The notes: generated by a model not told the origin, from the letters alone. Positions 26,686 to 35,549 are shown, numbered from the stretch's first letter. The stretch is DNA of 64,000 nucleotides from Streptomyces lydicus (GCF_004125265.1 NZ_RDTE01000003.1:1860001-1924000), one strand, 5' to 3'. Translations and numbers: made by a program.

Positions 26686-27108
26686 GTGCCCACCCCCATC
26701 TCCCGACCGCCCTACGTTCCGGGCGATGTCCTGACCCCTGAGCGGGACATCACCCACCGGCATTTCCGTCCCGGCGACCAGGTCGCCGTCTTCAAGGGCG
26801 TGGCCGGCCGGAAGCTGTGGGGCGACTCCTTCAAGGTGGTTACCTCCTCCTGGCACACTCCGACCGACGAGGACGGCTGGCGCCTGCTCGATCCGAACGG
26901 TGGCGAGCGTTCGTACATCACCGCCCACCCCCGCTACCTCGTCCATCTCTCCCGCCGGTGCGCCGACTGCCTGATCTACCTGCGGGCGCTGGAGGACTAC
27001 CTGCTGCCGCAGCTCTCCACCGCGGGTGACGTGGTCGACTGCGGCTGGTACTCGCTCACCCACCTCAACCAGCTCGTGCACGTCAACGACGCCCGGGGGG
27101 ACCGGTGA
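26686..27108 (+). CDS. Hypothetical protein, 140 aa
   Basis: GTG 26686 lies 6 bases after GGAAGGA. The protein begins with a Pro-rich segment, then a compact beta-rich part (HFRPGDQVAVFKGVAGRKLW, FKVVTSSWHTPTDEDGWRLL, YLVHLSRRCADCLIYLRALE). The strand pattern suggests an SH3-like or KOW-like barrel. It is the first gene after promoter D, and its stop overlaps the next GTG (GTGA). No family is recognised. Confidence 0.7.
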   Translation: MPTPISRPPYVPGDVLTPERDITHRHFRPGDQVAVFKGVAGRKLWGDSFKVVTSSWHTPTDEDGWRLLDPNGGERSYITAHPRYLVHLSRRCADCLIYLRALEDYLLPQLSTAGDVVDCGWYSLTHLNQLVHVNDARGDR

Positions 27109-27884
27109 CTCCCTTCGCCCGTCGCACGGACCGGTCTCTGGCCCTGCTGCGTGCCAAGGACCGCGCCGCTACGGCTGCCGCAGGGGACCAGTGGCCGGGT
27201 CGGCTGGCCGCCGACCTTCGTGAACTCGACGCCACCTGGCAGGAGTCCGCTGAGGTGTGCGCCAGCGCCGCGTGGGCAGCCCGTGCCGCGGGCCGCAGTG
27301 TGCTGGAACTCCTGCGACCCGATGCGGTCACCGGCCACGGACCCGATGCGGCCACCAGCCGTACCTGCCGGCATCTGTATCTGAACGGCCTACGTTACGA
27401 CTTCCGCTGCCGCACCATCGAGTCCCTCGTCACCCAGGTGCCGCCCAGCGCGCTGAGCCCCGACCCCTACAGCCGGGCCCTGTACGCCTTCTCCCTCCTG
27501 GGCCAGTCCCGGGCCAAGGGCCTCGACCTCATGCAGCAAGTCCTCGCCGACGCAGGCGACCACTCCAGTACGTTGCACGTGCTGCTCCACGGCCTCTGGC
27601 TCGGCCACAGCCTCCCAGGCCGCGCGGAGCACATGCTGGCGATCACCGCCCGGCCGCCGTTCGCCCCCCGCACCGACCCCATCGCGCTCTTCCGTGAAGC
27701 CGGCGCCCTGCGGCAACTCGGCCGGTACGAAGCCGCGCTGGCAACCATCGACGACGCACTGGACGTGCTGCCGCCCGGCGACGTTTCGGTGCACGCCGAT
27801 CTCGTCCGCGAACGCTCCCTGATCGCCGCCTCCCACGACCTGCACGCGCTCGCAGGCCGTCACCTGGAAAGAACACCGACGTGA
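27105..27884 (+). CDS. TPR-like helical protein, 259 aa
   Basis: GTG 27105 is coupled to the gene before. The C-terminal 130 residues show helix pairs of TPR type: SRALYAFSLLGQSRAKGLDL, ALFREAGALRQLGRYEAALA, TIDDALDVLPPGDVSVHADL. The N-terminal part is helical and Ala-rich. TPR-like proteins act as binding scaffolds; the partner is unknown. The stop overlaps the relaxase-like gene. Confidence 0.68.
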   Translation: MTPFARRTDRSLALLRAKDRAATAAAGDQWPGRLAADLRELDATWQESAEVCASAAWAARAAGRSVLELLRPDAVTGHGPDAATSRTCRHLYLNGLRYDFRCRTIESLVTQVPPSALSPDPYSRALYAFSLLGQSRAKGLDLMQQVLADAGDHSSTLHVLLHGLWLGHSLPGRAEHMLAITARPPFAPRTDPIALFREAGALRQLGRYEAALATIDDALDVLPPGDVSVHADLVRERSLIAASHDLHALAGRHLERTPT

Positions 27885-28795
27885 TCCCCCGCGTATACCC
27901 CCGAGTCAGCGACGTCACCGAAGCCCTCGCCGAAGCGCTCGACCGTTCCGTCAGTGACACGGACGGGCTGACCGGCCACACCGTCGTCGCCTACTGGACA
28001 GAACTCGGCTCCTACACCCAGGACGATGAACAGGAGACGTGGACATCCGCCCAGTGGGCCCAGCACCTCCACGATCCACTGCTGGACGCGCAGTACGCCG
28101 CCAGCCCGCAGGGCAACCAGCAGGCGATCTTCCACGCCAGTGTCCGGCTCCACCCCGACGACCGTGACCTCAGTGGTGCAGAGTGGGCCGAGGTCGCCCA
28201 CCGTCTCGCCCGCGCAGCCGGCATCCAGAAGCCGGGCGACAAGATCGGCTGTCACTGGGTCGCCGTTCAGGGCCAGCCCGGGCGTCTGGACCTGATCGCC
28301 AACCTCATCCGCGGCGACGGCACCCAGCAGCGTCAGGGCCCACAGCTGCCGCGGCGGCTGATGGAGGAAGCCCGGCGCATCGAGGCCGAGCTGGGCCTCA
28401 TCTCGCCCCGAACCAGCCCGGATCCGCAGCAGGCCATCCAGCAGGCCCGCTTCGCTGAGCGCGCCACCCAGCAGACGGACACTGCCGATGCCACCGCGCA
28501 ACTCGCCGCACTGCTGCGGCAGCTCGCCGCCGAGCGCACCGGGCCTCTGTCCACCGTGCGCGGCCTCGTCGAACAGGTGGCCCACCGGCTCGACCACCTG
28601 CCCGGCCCCGACGGCCCCGATGGTGCACACCAGCTGGAGCTGATCGCTCGACGGCTGTACGGCATCCAGCAGGATCTCGACGCCACGGCCGCCGGTCTGC
28701 TGGCCGTCACCCCGCCTGGTCGCGCACGCCGCACACCTCATGCGATGCGGGCGACCGCCGCGCCCGCATCGCCCGGATCCGGGCTTGCCCGCTGA
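27881..28795 (+). CDS. Relaxase (MobA)-like protein lacking the catalytic histidines
   Basis: GTG 27881 is coupled to the previous gene; the protein has 304 aa. Residues about 75-170 align by eye with the MobA/relaxase family of Streptomyces plasmids: FHASVRLHPDDRDLSGAEWA, RAAGIQKPGDKIGCHWVAVQ, then a closing helix (RLMEEARRIEAELGLI). In active relaxases the strand after the W-AV motif reads DHIHIV; here it reads GRLDLIANLIRGDG, so the metal-binding His pair is absent. The C-terminal 120 residues are helical. It may have kept a DNA-binding or scaffold role. Confidence 0.6.
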   Translation: MIPRVYPRVSDVTEALAEALDRSVSDTDGLTGHTVVAYWTELGSYTQDDEQETWTSAQWAQHLHDPLLDAQYAASPQGNQQAIFHASVRLHPDDRDLSGAEWAEVAHRLARAAGIQKPGDKIGCHWVAVQGQPGRLDLIANLIRGDGTQQRQGPQLPRRLMEEARRIEAELGLISPRTSPDPQQAIQQARFAERATQQTDTADATAQLAALLRQLAAERTGPLSTVRGLVEQVAHRLDHLPGPDGPDGAHQLELIARRLYGIQQDLDATAAGLLAVTPPGRARRTPHAMRATAAPASPGSGLAR

Positions 28796-28819
28796 CCCTC
28801 CAGACAGAAAGGACCCTTC

Positions 28820-29512
28820 TTGGCTCTGGCAGACCGCCAGTTGACCCTCCGGCATGACGACTCCGGGGAGGTCCTCGCCCGCGGGGGCGACCCCGAGGCG
28901 CACAGCATCCTGGAACGCACCGCGTTCGTTCCCATCGCCCGCCCCCACGACCGCTACCACCGGCTTCCCACCGGCCTCGACAAGGGCGAAGAGATCCGCC
29001 TCGCCACCCGGGCCGTCGCCCGCCTTCGCGCCGTCCAGTACCACGTCGACTGCGACGACGCCTTCGACACCAGCCTGCGCGAGCCGCACTACCTCTCCCT
29101 CGGCGCCCAGGTCGCGCACCTCGCCGCCCACATCCGGGAGGCAACCACCACCGAGGACGTCGCCGAGGTCCTCGCCGAGCTGACCGCCTCTCACGACGGC
29201 ATCCTGGCCGCCCTGGACGAAGTCCTCACCGCCACAGCGGACTTCTACCAGCATCTCGGCCAGGGCGCCGACCCGCACTACGCGAACCGGCTGCGCTTCC
29301 TGGCCAGCGAGCGCCTGGGAGTCATCGCCTCTGACCTGCAACACACACGCACCGAACTCGCCGACCGCCACCAGGCCCACCCCCACCGCACCGCCTGCAG
29401 CGGCGAAGTTCCACCCGACGAAAACGAAGCGTCCGCCATCTGCGCCTGCCCGCCTGCGCCCCGCATCGCCGCCGCGCCCCCTTCCCTCACGGCGGCCGGA
29501 CGCCGGCGCTGA
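28820..29512 (+). CDS. GF/LP-module protein with helical C-terminus
   Basis: TTG 28820 follows AAAGGA. The 230-residue protein has a module at about 25-85 (HSILERTAFVPIARPHDRYH, RLPTGLDKGEEIRLATRAVA, LRAVQYHVDCDDAFD). It is followed by a helical bundle from about 100 (VAEVLAELTASHDGILAALD, EVLTATADFYQHLGQG). The protein at 30311 has the same order, so they are paralogues. The C-terminus is disordered. Function unknown. Confidence 0.7.
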   Translation: MALADRQLTLRHDDSGEVLARGGDPEAHSILERTAFVPIARPHDRYHRLPTGLDKGEEIRLATRAVARLRAVQYHVDCDDAFDTSLREPHYLSLGAQVAHLAAHIREATTTEDVAEVLAELTASHDGILAALDEVLTATADFYQHLGQGADPHYANRLRFLASERLGVIASDLQHTRTELADRHQAHPHRTACSGEVPPDENEASAICACPPAPRIAAAPPSLTAAGRRR

Positions 29513-29537
29513 CCCTGCCCCCTTGCACGAGGAGACC

Positions 29538-30314
29538 ATGCACGACCTGCCCGAACTGAGAGACCCCCGCGATCTGGAGTCGTTCGCCACCGCACTGGCC
29601 GACGAACTCCCCGGCCAGTGGCGAAGTGAATACCACCGGCACGCGCAGTACAGCGACCAGTTCCCCCTCGCCGAAGACGTCTGGGACATGAACATGGTCT
29701 CCGGCGCCATCGCCGACATCGTCCTGGAGCACGACGCCGTGCTGACCCACGACGACGGCACCCGCCTGTATGTCATCGGCCGCCCACGCCACAGCGACGA
29801 GTACCTCGTCGCCGCCATGGCCCCGCCGGGATTCGCCCCCGAAGCTTTTCGCAGCGTGCGGGAGCCGGACGGCATCGCCGTCCCCGACGACCCCTTCCGC
29901 GCGGCGGACGACACCACGGTCGACCTGCTGCCCCGCTACGACAAGGCGCTCGCCCAGGTCCGGCACAACGCCGCCCACCCCGCACCGCCCCCGCAGGCAA
30001 CCGCACCCGCACCGGAACGCGTCGTGATGACGTGGTTCGGCGACGGGCTCCTGGCCGCGAAGTCCGAAAGCCAGGAGGCCGCCACAGCCTTGCACTCCAG
30101 CGGCTTCACCTGGGACCCCCGCGAAATGGCCTTCGTACTGCCCGGCGATGACACTGCCCACCAGGCCCGCTGTGTCCGCGAGGCCGGAGAACGGCTCGCG
30201 GACCACGACATCGGTGTCATCATGCGCCACCCGCCGTCCCGGCCGGCGCTGGAGACCACCACGGCTGCCTCGCCCGTCCCCAGCCGTGGTCAACCGGCCG
30301 GCCGAAGTCGATGA
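29538..30314 (+). CDS. Paralogue of the 18876 gene, with a C-terminal GF/LP module
   Basis: ATG 29538 is chosen because GAGGAG lies just upstream. The first 150 of 258 residues (LESFATALADELPGQWRSEY, TRLYVIGRPRHSDEYLVAAM) resemble the middle of the 18876-20060 protein. Residues about 175-235 carry the short module (ATALHSSGFTWDPREMAFVL, RCVREAGERLADHDIGVIM). Shared parts in a different order suggest domain shuffling inside the element. The stop overlaps the next ATG. Confidence 0.7.
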   Translation: MHDLPELRDPRDLESFATALADELPGQWRSEYHRHAQYSDQFPLAEDVWDMNMVSGAIADIVLEHDAVLTHDDGTRLYVIGRPRHSDEYLVAAMAPPGFAPEAFRSVREPDGIAVPDDPFRAADDTTVDLLPRYDKALAQVRHNAAHPAPPPQATAPAPERVVMTWFGDGLLAAKSESQEAATALHSSGFTWDPREMAFVLPGDDTAHQARCVREAGERLADHDIGVIMRHPPSRPALETTTAASPVPSRGQPAGRSR

Positions 30315-30988
30315 GCGCCGACGGCGAGGAGCCGCGGTTCTCCGTCCTGGAGTACGTCACCATCACGCGCGATCCGGGCACCCAGCTCGTGGTCGCGATC
30401 GGCGGCACCGACCGCGCGGCGGGGATACTGCAGACCACCGGCGGTTTCGTCTCCGCTCCCGGCCCGCGCGGCCCCTACCACCGGCAGCCGCATTCGCTGC
30501 CCGTCGACCAACAGCGTGCCGGCGCCACCGCGGCAGCCCACGCGCTTCTGCTGGCCGGAGTCAGCGTCCACCTCGACCCGTCACTCAACACCCTCACCGC
30601 CCCCGGGGGAGACCGGCAGGCCGCGCAGTGCTACCTCGACCAGCTCACCGAACGTGCCCATGTGGCCGTCGATGACCGCGAGGTCGCTACGGTGCTGGCC
30701 GAGATCGCCGCCCCGCACGAGGGACTGTTGCCGCGGTTGGTGCAGGCCCTGATCGGCACATGGGCGACATGGACCCAGCGCGCCGAAGCCGCGGGCGAGG
30801 ACCCGGCCCTGGCCGAGGAGCTGATGGACACCACCAGCGCTCTGGCCCGTCATTCCTGGCAGATCCAGCAGATCCGCGACGACGCCACGCGTGCCCGCCC
30901 CTCGGCACTGCGCGCTCCCACAGCCGCCCCGGCTCAGCCCACGGCCGCGGTACGACTGGCGAAACGATCTGCCACGAGAGGAGTTTGA
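30311..30988 (+). CDS. GF/LP-module protein with helical C-terminus
   Basis: ATG 30311 overlaps the preceding stop. Residues 15-90 form the module (VVAIGGTDRAAGILQTTGGF, YHRQPHSLPVDQQRAGATAA, ALLLAGVSVHLDPSLNT). Residues about 110-195 form the helical part (VATVLAEIAAPHEGLLPRLV, LMDTTSALARHSWQIQQIRD). It matches the 28820 protein along its length at low identity. Function unknown. Confidence 0.68.
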   Translation: MSADGEEPRFSVLEYVTITRDPGTQLVVAIGGTDRAAGILQTTGGFVSAPGPRGPYHRQPHSLPVDQQRAGATAAAHALLLAGVSVHLDPSLNTLTAPGGDRQAAQCYLDQLTERAHVAVDDREVATVLAEIAAPHEGLLPRLVQALIGTWATWTQRAEAAGEDPALAEELMDTTSALARHSWQIQQIRDDATRARPSALRAPTAAPAQPTAAVRLAKRSATRGV

Positions 30989-30989
30989 C

Positions 30990-31424
30990 GTGGGAAACCG
31001 AGCCGACGAAGCGGGCGCCGACGTCGAGATCTACCGCAAGCCCCTGTCCGACACCATCCACGCCGACACCCCCACCGGAGCCAGTGAACAACTGCTTTCG
31101 CTGCTCGACCAGCTCGGCCTGGAACGCAAGACCGTCACGACAGCCGGCCCGGTCTACGTCTGGCACGAGGTCCCCGACCGCCTCGGTCCCGACGAGCAGA
31201 AACGACTCGCCACCCGCACCATCCCCTCCCTGCTGAGGGCCGGATACCTCGTCAACATCACCGACGACCTCTTCGACCCCGACGCCTACCGCGAAGCCGT
31301 CCACGAGATACGAACCACCCGCCCGGCACCTGCCACCGCCACCGCCACTGCCACCGCCACCGCCACGGTCGTACCAGCAGAGCCCGGCCCCGCTGCCCGT
31401 TCCGGGAAGCGCCGCACCTCATAG
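30990..31424 (+). CDS. GF/LP-module protein with Thr-Ala repeat tail
   Basis: GTG 30990 lies 7 bases after GAGGAG and is preferred over the longer open frame. Of 144 residues, 25-95 form one module (SEQLLSLLDQLGLERKTVTT, VYVWHEVPDRLGPDEQKRLA, SLLRAGYLVNITDDLFD). Near the C-terminus a run of ACCGCC-type hexamers encodes a Thr-Ala repeat, a simple repeat likely to vary in length. No other domain is visible. Confidence 0.66.
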   Translation: MGNRADEAGADVEIYRKPLSDTIHADTPTGASEQLLSLLDQLGLERKTVTTAGPVYVWHEVPDRLGPDEQKRLATRTIPSLLRAGYLVNITDDLFDPDAYREAVHEIRTTRPAPATATATATATATVVPAEPGPAARSGKRRTS

Positions 31425-31429
31425 CCGTC

Positions 31430-31454
31430 GGCCCCGGCCCTCCCGGACGGGGCC
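31430..31454 (+). terminator. Candidate hairpin after the 30990 gene
   Basis: GGCCCCG (31430-31436) pairs with CGGGGCC (31448-31454) around an 11-base loop, six bases after the stop. It is short and without a T tract, so termination is only a possibility. Confidence 0.35.
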
Positions 31455-31485
31455 ATCACCCCTCGCACCGTCAGGAGTTTCCGTA

Positions 31486-31662
31486 ACACCCCCGTCCCGC
31501 ACCCCTCCTTCGATCAACGCCGGCCGCGCCCCGCGCCTGGCCGCGTTCCTCTTCCGCCGCTACCTGTACGCCTGCGTCGTCCGGGACCGCGGCACCCCGC
31601 TCGCCACCGGCCGGCCCGACGGCACCCGGGATGAATCCCGCCGCCTCGGCCCCCGCCGCTGA
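31486..31662 (+). CDS. Possible small basic protein without a standard start codon
   Basis: A frame of 59 codons ending at TGA 31662 reads INAGRAPRLAAFLFRRYLYA and CVVRDRGTPLATGRPDGTRD, with protein-like composition. CAGGAG lies upstream, but no ATG, GTG or TTG is in frame at the right distance; GTA 31483 or ACA 31486 occupies that place. It may be a decayed gene or one of several in this element with weak starts. Confidence 0.35.
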   Translation, partial: TPPSRTPPSINAGRAPRLAAFLFRRYLYACVVRDRGTPLATGRPDGTRDESRRLGPRR

Positions 31663-31690
31663 ACCGCTCTGCCCTGTGCTCCGGAGGACC

Positions 31691-32080
31691 ATGCCCGACC
31701 CCACCCCCTACGCCGTTGCCCTCGCCGAGGACATCGCCCACCGGCTCGGTCAGCTGACCGAGCACCTCGGCCAGGCCCCGCCCCGTCAGGCCGCCCAGAT
31801 CCTGGACAAGGTCCTCGACGCCGAGGAGGGCATCCTCGGCCGGACCACCGGCCTGATGGCCACCGGCTCCTCGTTCGCACAGCACCACGCCCAGGCCGGC
31901 TCCTTCCCGCCCGAGGTGTGGCTCGCCCTGGGCCGGGCCGCCAACGAACTGAACGACATCTGCCTCGACCTCGACGAGCACGCCGACGACATCCGGCGCC
32001 TCGCCCTGCCCCCGGGCACCGAGCACGCCGTGGCGGCAAAGCCAGTGGCCTCCGACATGGTCATCAGGCGCCGCCGGTGA
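31691..32080 (+). CDS. Small helical protein paired with a DUF317 gene
   Basis: ATG 31691 follows GGAGGA. The 129-residue protein is almost entirely helical (AEDIAHRLGQLTEHLGQAPP, ILDKVLDAEEGILGRTTGLM, ALGRAANELNDICLDLDEHA). It overlaps the DUF317 gene by four bases (GTGA). The pair is repeated at 32912/33262, 34149/34733 and 38657/39247, suggesting that the two products function together. Confidence 0.7.
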   Translation: MPDPTPYAVALAEDIAHRLGQLTEHLGQAPPRQAAQILDKVLDAEEGILGRTTGLMATGSSFAQHHAQAGSFPPEVWLALGRAANELNDICLDLDEHADDIRRLALPPGTEHAVAAKPVASDMVIRRRR

Positions 32081-32886
32081 AGAAGAACCAGCAGTGGTCC
32101 GGCTGGGGCACCGACGGCGAACAGGCTCAGCAGCACTACCTCATCGAGCCGCGCTACCTCGCCGGCGGCGGAGATCTGCGTCACGTCACCGAGTTTCTGC
32201 GCGCCTCCGGCTGGCGGGACAAGTCCAAGTCCGGCGGCCCCATCGTGTTCGACAGCCCCGACAAGTCCGTGCGCATCGGGTACGACCCGTTCGTCCAGCC
32301 CGGCGGCTGGACCATCAGCGGGAAGCAGACCCGCCGCCACGAGGCGTGGCATGCCGCCCTCGGACGGCAGGTTCCCGTCGAGATCGTGGCCGGGGTCACC
32401 GACGCGCTGACCCGCCCCCGCTCCGCGCACGCCCCCAATGTGTGGGCCCCGCTCGAAGCCCAGGAATGGGAGATGGCGCAGGGGCAGCATGTCACCGCCC
32501 GCAGCCCGGACGGCAACGCGTTCGTCCGCTTTCACCAGTCCGCCCCCGGACAGGCGCACTGGTGGGCCGGCGCCCGCAACGAGCACGGCCGGGTGTGGGA
32601 GGCGACCTTTACGCCGAATGCTCCGATGCATCTCGTGCAGGCATTCAGCACCGCTCTCGCAGACCCGCAGCCGCTGATGCGGCCTCTCGGCCATGTCCCG
32701 CCTTCGCAGCGGATCCGCACCACCTCCGTGTCCGTGCTGCCCTCGCAGCTCAGCGCGTGGCAGCAGGCCCGGATCACCGCGGCCCGCGCCGCCACCTGGG
32801 CCCGCAGCTCCTGGGCCACCACCCGCTCCCGCCACCACGCCACCGGCCCCTACGCGACGGCCGGGAGAGTCCGCGCCCACCGCTGA
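32077..32886 (+). CDS. DUF317-family protein
   Basis: GTG 32077 is coupled to the preceding helical gene. The 269-residue protein has two DUF317 lobes. Lobe 1: LIEPRYLAGGGDLRHVTEFL, ASGW, then FDSPDKSVRIGYDPF. Lobe 2 from about residue 125: LEAQEWEMAQG, SPDGNAFVRFH, WEATFTPNAPMHLVQAFSTA. The conserved SPD near the middle of each lobe and the P-x-x-x-V-x-x-F-x-x-A-L end are the family marks. The C-terminus is basic. No catalytic residues can be named. Confidence 0.78.
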   Translation: MKKNQQWSGWGTDGEQAQQHYLIEPRYLAGGGDLRHVTEFLRASGWRDKSKSGGPIVFDSPDKSVRIGYDPFVQPGGWTISGKQTRRHEAWHAALGRQVPVEIVAGVTDALTRPRSAHAPNVWAPLEAQEWEMAQGQHVTARSPDGNAFVRFHQSAPGQAHWWAGARNEHGRVWEATFTPNAPMHLVQAFSTALADPQPLMRPLGHVPPSQRIRTTSVSVLPSQLSAWQQARITAARAATWARSSWATTRSRHHATGPYATAGRVRAHR

Positions 32887-32911
32887 ACCACCCGCATCCA
32901 CGAGGAGATCC

Positions 32912-33265
32912 ATGCCCGCACCGACTGCGGATGCCATCCGCACCGTTACCGAAACCCTCTCCCAGCTCACCGAGTACCTACGCGAGAACCCCGGCCTCGA
33001 CGAGGCCCTCGCCCTGATGGAACCGCTCCTCGACGATTACACCGGCCTGCCCGTGCAGTTCGGGGACTCCCTGCGCGCCCTTGCCCACGCCGCACTCGCC
33101 CATCCGGACATCCCGAGCACGGCCGTGCACACGCTGGTCGACGACCTGCGGACCGCCGCGTGGGAGCAGACCGACCAGCACACTCTCCACTACACCCTCG
33201 ACAACCTGCGTGCCCTCGTCCGGAGCGCGCCTTCCACCGCGGCGGGGGCCGAGCGGTGCCGGTGA
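32912..33265 (+). CDS. Small helical protein paired with a DUF317 gene
   Basis: ATG 32912 follows GAGGAG. The 117-residue product is all-helical and acidic (ADAIRTVTETLSQLTEYLRE, DEALALMEPLLDDYTGLPVQ, DSLRALAHAALAHPDIP). It has the same place relative to the next DUF317 gene as the 31691 product and overlaps it by four bases. Function unknown. Confidence 0.7.
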   Translation: MPAPTADAIRTVTETLSQLTEYLRENPGLDEALALMEPLLDDYTGLPVQFGDSLRALAHAALAHPDIPSTAVHTLVDDLRTAAWEQTDQHTLHYTLDNLRALVRSAPSTAAGAERCR

Positions 33266-34086
33266 GTGAACGGCAACTCGCCGCGTTCGTCGACACACAC
33301 GCCTCGCGGGTCCCGTTCGACACCAGCCCCGGCTACCTCGCCGGCCCCGGCGACGGCCGCCACGTCACCCACGGGCTCGCCGCGTCCGGATGGACCCGTA
33401 CCTCGGACCCGCTCAGCCCCGAAATCGTCCTGACGAGCCCGGACAAGCGATACCACCTGCAGTTCGACCCGCACTCCGCCACCTACGCCTGGTGGCGGCT
33501 GCGGGCCGAGCCCACCGACGCCGCATCGTGGTATGCCGAGTTCGGCGAACTCGTCCCCGCCGAGATCCTCAGCGCCTTCACGGACGCCCTCATCGCACCA
33601 GCGCCCACCGAACAGTCCAACCCCCTTGGGGCGTTGGAATCTTCAGGCTGGGAGGTCGACGCGCAGAACGCGGCCACCTCACCCGACGCCCTGTGCCACG
33701 TACAAGTGCGTTCGCACCTCGGCCTCGGCCTCGGCGACGCACCGTACTGGCACGTCGAAGTGGCCGAGCAACTCCCCGGCCGCTTGGGAGCCCGCATCTG
33801 GCACGCCTCCTTCCACGGGCACGTCCCCGCCCACCTCGTGACCGCCTTCGTCACCGCGCTCGCCGATTCCACCCCGCTTCAGCGCGGCATGTTCGAACGC
33901 ACCGCGCATCACAGCGCCGTACAAGAACCGGGCCGCCCGCTCACCCGCGAGCAGTTCCTCGACGCGCACACGACCCGCCTCGAAGCCCTCCGCTCACACG
34001 CACGCGCCGCTCGCCGCCGGCAGAAACCGGCCGCCTCCCCGGCTCCCGAGCCACCCACGAGCACGACCACACCTCTGCGGCGCTGA
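33262..34086 (+). CDS. DUF317-family protein
   Basis: GTG 33262 overlaps the stop upstream; a second in-frame GTG at 33256 is possible. The 274-residue protein has lobe 1 (TSPGYLAGPGDGRHVTHGLA, SGW, VLTSPDKRYHLQFDPH, EILSAFTDALI) and lobe 2 (LGALESSGWEVDAQNAATSP, WHASFHGHVPAHLVTAFVTA). The C-terminal 45 residues are Arg-rich. It is closely related in layout to the 32077 and 34733 products. Confidence 0.78.
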   Translation: MSERQLAAFVDTHASRVPFDTSPGYLAGPGDGRHVTHGLAASGWTRTSDPLSPEIVLTSPDKRYHLQFDPHSATYAWWRLRAEPTDAASWYAEFGELVPAEILSAFTDALIAPAPTEQSNPLGALESSGWEVDAQNAATSPDALCHVQVRSHLGLGLGDAPYWHVEVAEQLPGRLGARIWHASFHGHVPAHLVTAFVTALADSTPLQRGMFERTAHHSAVQEPGRPLTREQFLDAHTTRLEALRSHARAARRRQKPAASPAPEPPTSTTTPLRR

Positions 34087-34093
34087 CCACCGC

Positions 34094-34128
34094 CCCGCCG
34101 CCACGGCCCCACCACATGCGGCGGCGGG
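34094..34128 (+). terminator. Hairpin after a DUF317 gene
   Basis: CCCGCCGCC (34094-34102) pairs perfectly with GGCGGCGGG (34120-34128) across 17 bases, directly after the stop at 34086. It may separate two gene pairs or protect the upstream mRNA. Confidence 0.45.
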
Positions 34129-34148
34129 TAATTCCCCGAAGGATGCCC

Positions 34149-34736
34149 TTGTCCCCCTCCCCCCACGACCATCAGCAGCGACTGGAGCAACTGGCTGCCT
34201 TCATCCGTGAAAGCGACCAGATCCTGGCCGACTGGGACGACTACTCCGATCAGCACACCGACCTCGACGGCTGGCCCCACGACGAGGACTCCTACGCGCA
34301 GCGCGCCGGGGCCCGCGACGCCGACGTCTGGAAGGCGTTCAACCGGATCCGGCACAGCGCCAAGGCACTTGTCGCCACCGCCGAGGCACAACTGCAGCGT
34401 CTCCCGGCCCAAGCCATACAGTCTCGGTGGGTCTGGCAGCTCAGCGTCCTCGAATCCGCACTCGACCGGCTCAACGTCCACCAGGACGAATGGCTCGTCA
34501 CCCGCGACAGCCTGCACCCTTCCGCTCGACCGGGAACCGAGCTCTACGACAACGCACGAGCCAGGCGCAACGCCGAAGCCTGGCCGGAACTCAACGAGTG
34601 GGCGTCGGCCGGCGAAGCCCTCCTCGAAATCCACCGAGCCGCCGAGAAGGCACCCTCGCCTCTGGCAACCACACCGCCGGTGCGAGTCCCCACGCTACCG
34701 GCGTCGGCCAGCCACACCATCACGGTGCGCAGGTGA
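34149..34736 (+). CDS. Helical protein paired with a DUF317 gene
   Basis: TTG 34149 is spaced 8 bases from GAAGGA and is preferred over ATG 34143, which touches that site. The 195-residue product is helical and acidic (QQRLEQLAAFIRESDQILAD, AFNRIRHSAKALVATAEAQL, WQLSVLESALDRLNVHQDEW). It is longer than its counterparts. It overlaps the DUF317 gene downstream (GTGA). Function unknown. Confidence 0.7.
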   Translation: MSPSPHDHQQRLEQLAAFIRESDQILADWDDYSDQHTDLDGWPHDEDSYAQRAGARDADVWKAFNRIRHSAKALVATAEAQLQRLPAQAIQSRWVWQLSVLESALDRLNVHQDEWLVTRDSLHPSARPGTELYDNARARRNAEAWPELNEWASAGEALLEIHRAAEKAPSPLATTPPVRVPTLPASASHTITVRR

Positions 34737-35509
34737 GCATGCCCGACAGTGTCGATATCGATCTGGTCACCCCACGCTACCTGGCCGGCGCCGGCGATCC
34801 CACGTGGATCACCGCCCCGCTGCACCGCGCCTGCGGCTGGAGCGTGGAACAGGATTCCCTGATACCGCGCGTGGTACTCACCAGCCCCGACAAGACAGCC
34901 CTGCTGCGTTTGGAGCCTGATCCCGACGGCCCGTGGTGGTCCCTCCACCACGCCCCGGTCGGTGACCAGCGACCCTGGTCGGTAAGCATCGGCGCCCGGG
35001 CACCTGTCGAGATCATCGCCGGACTCACCGACGCTCTGACCGACCCGGCCACCGCCACCACATCGCCCGCACCTGATCCGTATGCGCCCCTACGCCAGGC
35101 GGGATGGCGCGAAGGCCGCGACCACGACGGCCTCACCTCCCCCGACGGAATCGCCCACGTCGAGCACTTCATCGACGATGCCACCGACTGCTGGTTCGCC
35201 AAGACGGCGGTCAGTGAGGACCCCGAGGGCCTGATCTGGAACGCGTATCTCAGTGGCAATGCCCCTGCACACCTGATCACCGGCTTCACCCGCGCACTCG
35301 CCGACGCAGCCCCACTGCCCCGATCCCCCCACCCGCTCCGCATCCCGGCCTACGGGCGCCGCCAGGCCCACGTGACCACCGTGCAACTCCCAGCCACCGA
35401 CGTCGTCTTCGCTCTGGAGCACCGCGTCAAGGCCCTCGCGGAACGGCCCAGGCGACCAGCTCCCCCACTGGCGCCGCTGAAGGCGCCGCCGCCCCGGCGC
35501 ATCCGCTGA
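34733..35509 (+). CDS. DUF317-family protein
   Basis: GTG 34733 overlaps the stop upstream; ATG 34739 is two codons further. The 258-residue protein shows lobe 1 (LVTPRYLAGAGDPTWITAPL, CGWSVEQ, VLTSPDKTALLRLEPDPD, VEIIAGLTDAL) and lobe 2 (LRQAGWREGRDHDGLTSPDG, WNAYLSGNAPAHLITGFTRA). It is the last gene before the coupling ATPase, keeping the family physically tied to the transfer machinery. Confidence 0.78.
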   Translation: MSMPDSVDIDLVTPRYLAGAGDPTWITAPLHRACGWSVEQDSLIPRVVLTSPDKTALLRLEPDPDGPWWSLHHAPVGDQRPWSVSIGARAPVEIIAGLTDALTDPATATTSPAPDPYAPLRQAGWREGRDHDGLTSPDGIAHVEHFIDDATDCWFAKTAVSEDPEGLIWNAYLSGNAPAHLITGFTRALADAAPLPRSPHPLRIPAYGRRQAHVTTVQLPATDVVFALEHRVKALAERPRRPAPPLAPLKAPPPRRIR

Positions 35510-35549
35510 TCCCCCACTGACACACCCCACCCCTGGAATCCTCTCCCCT

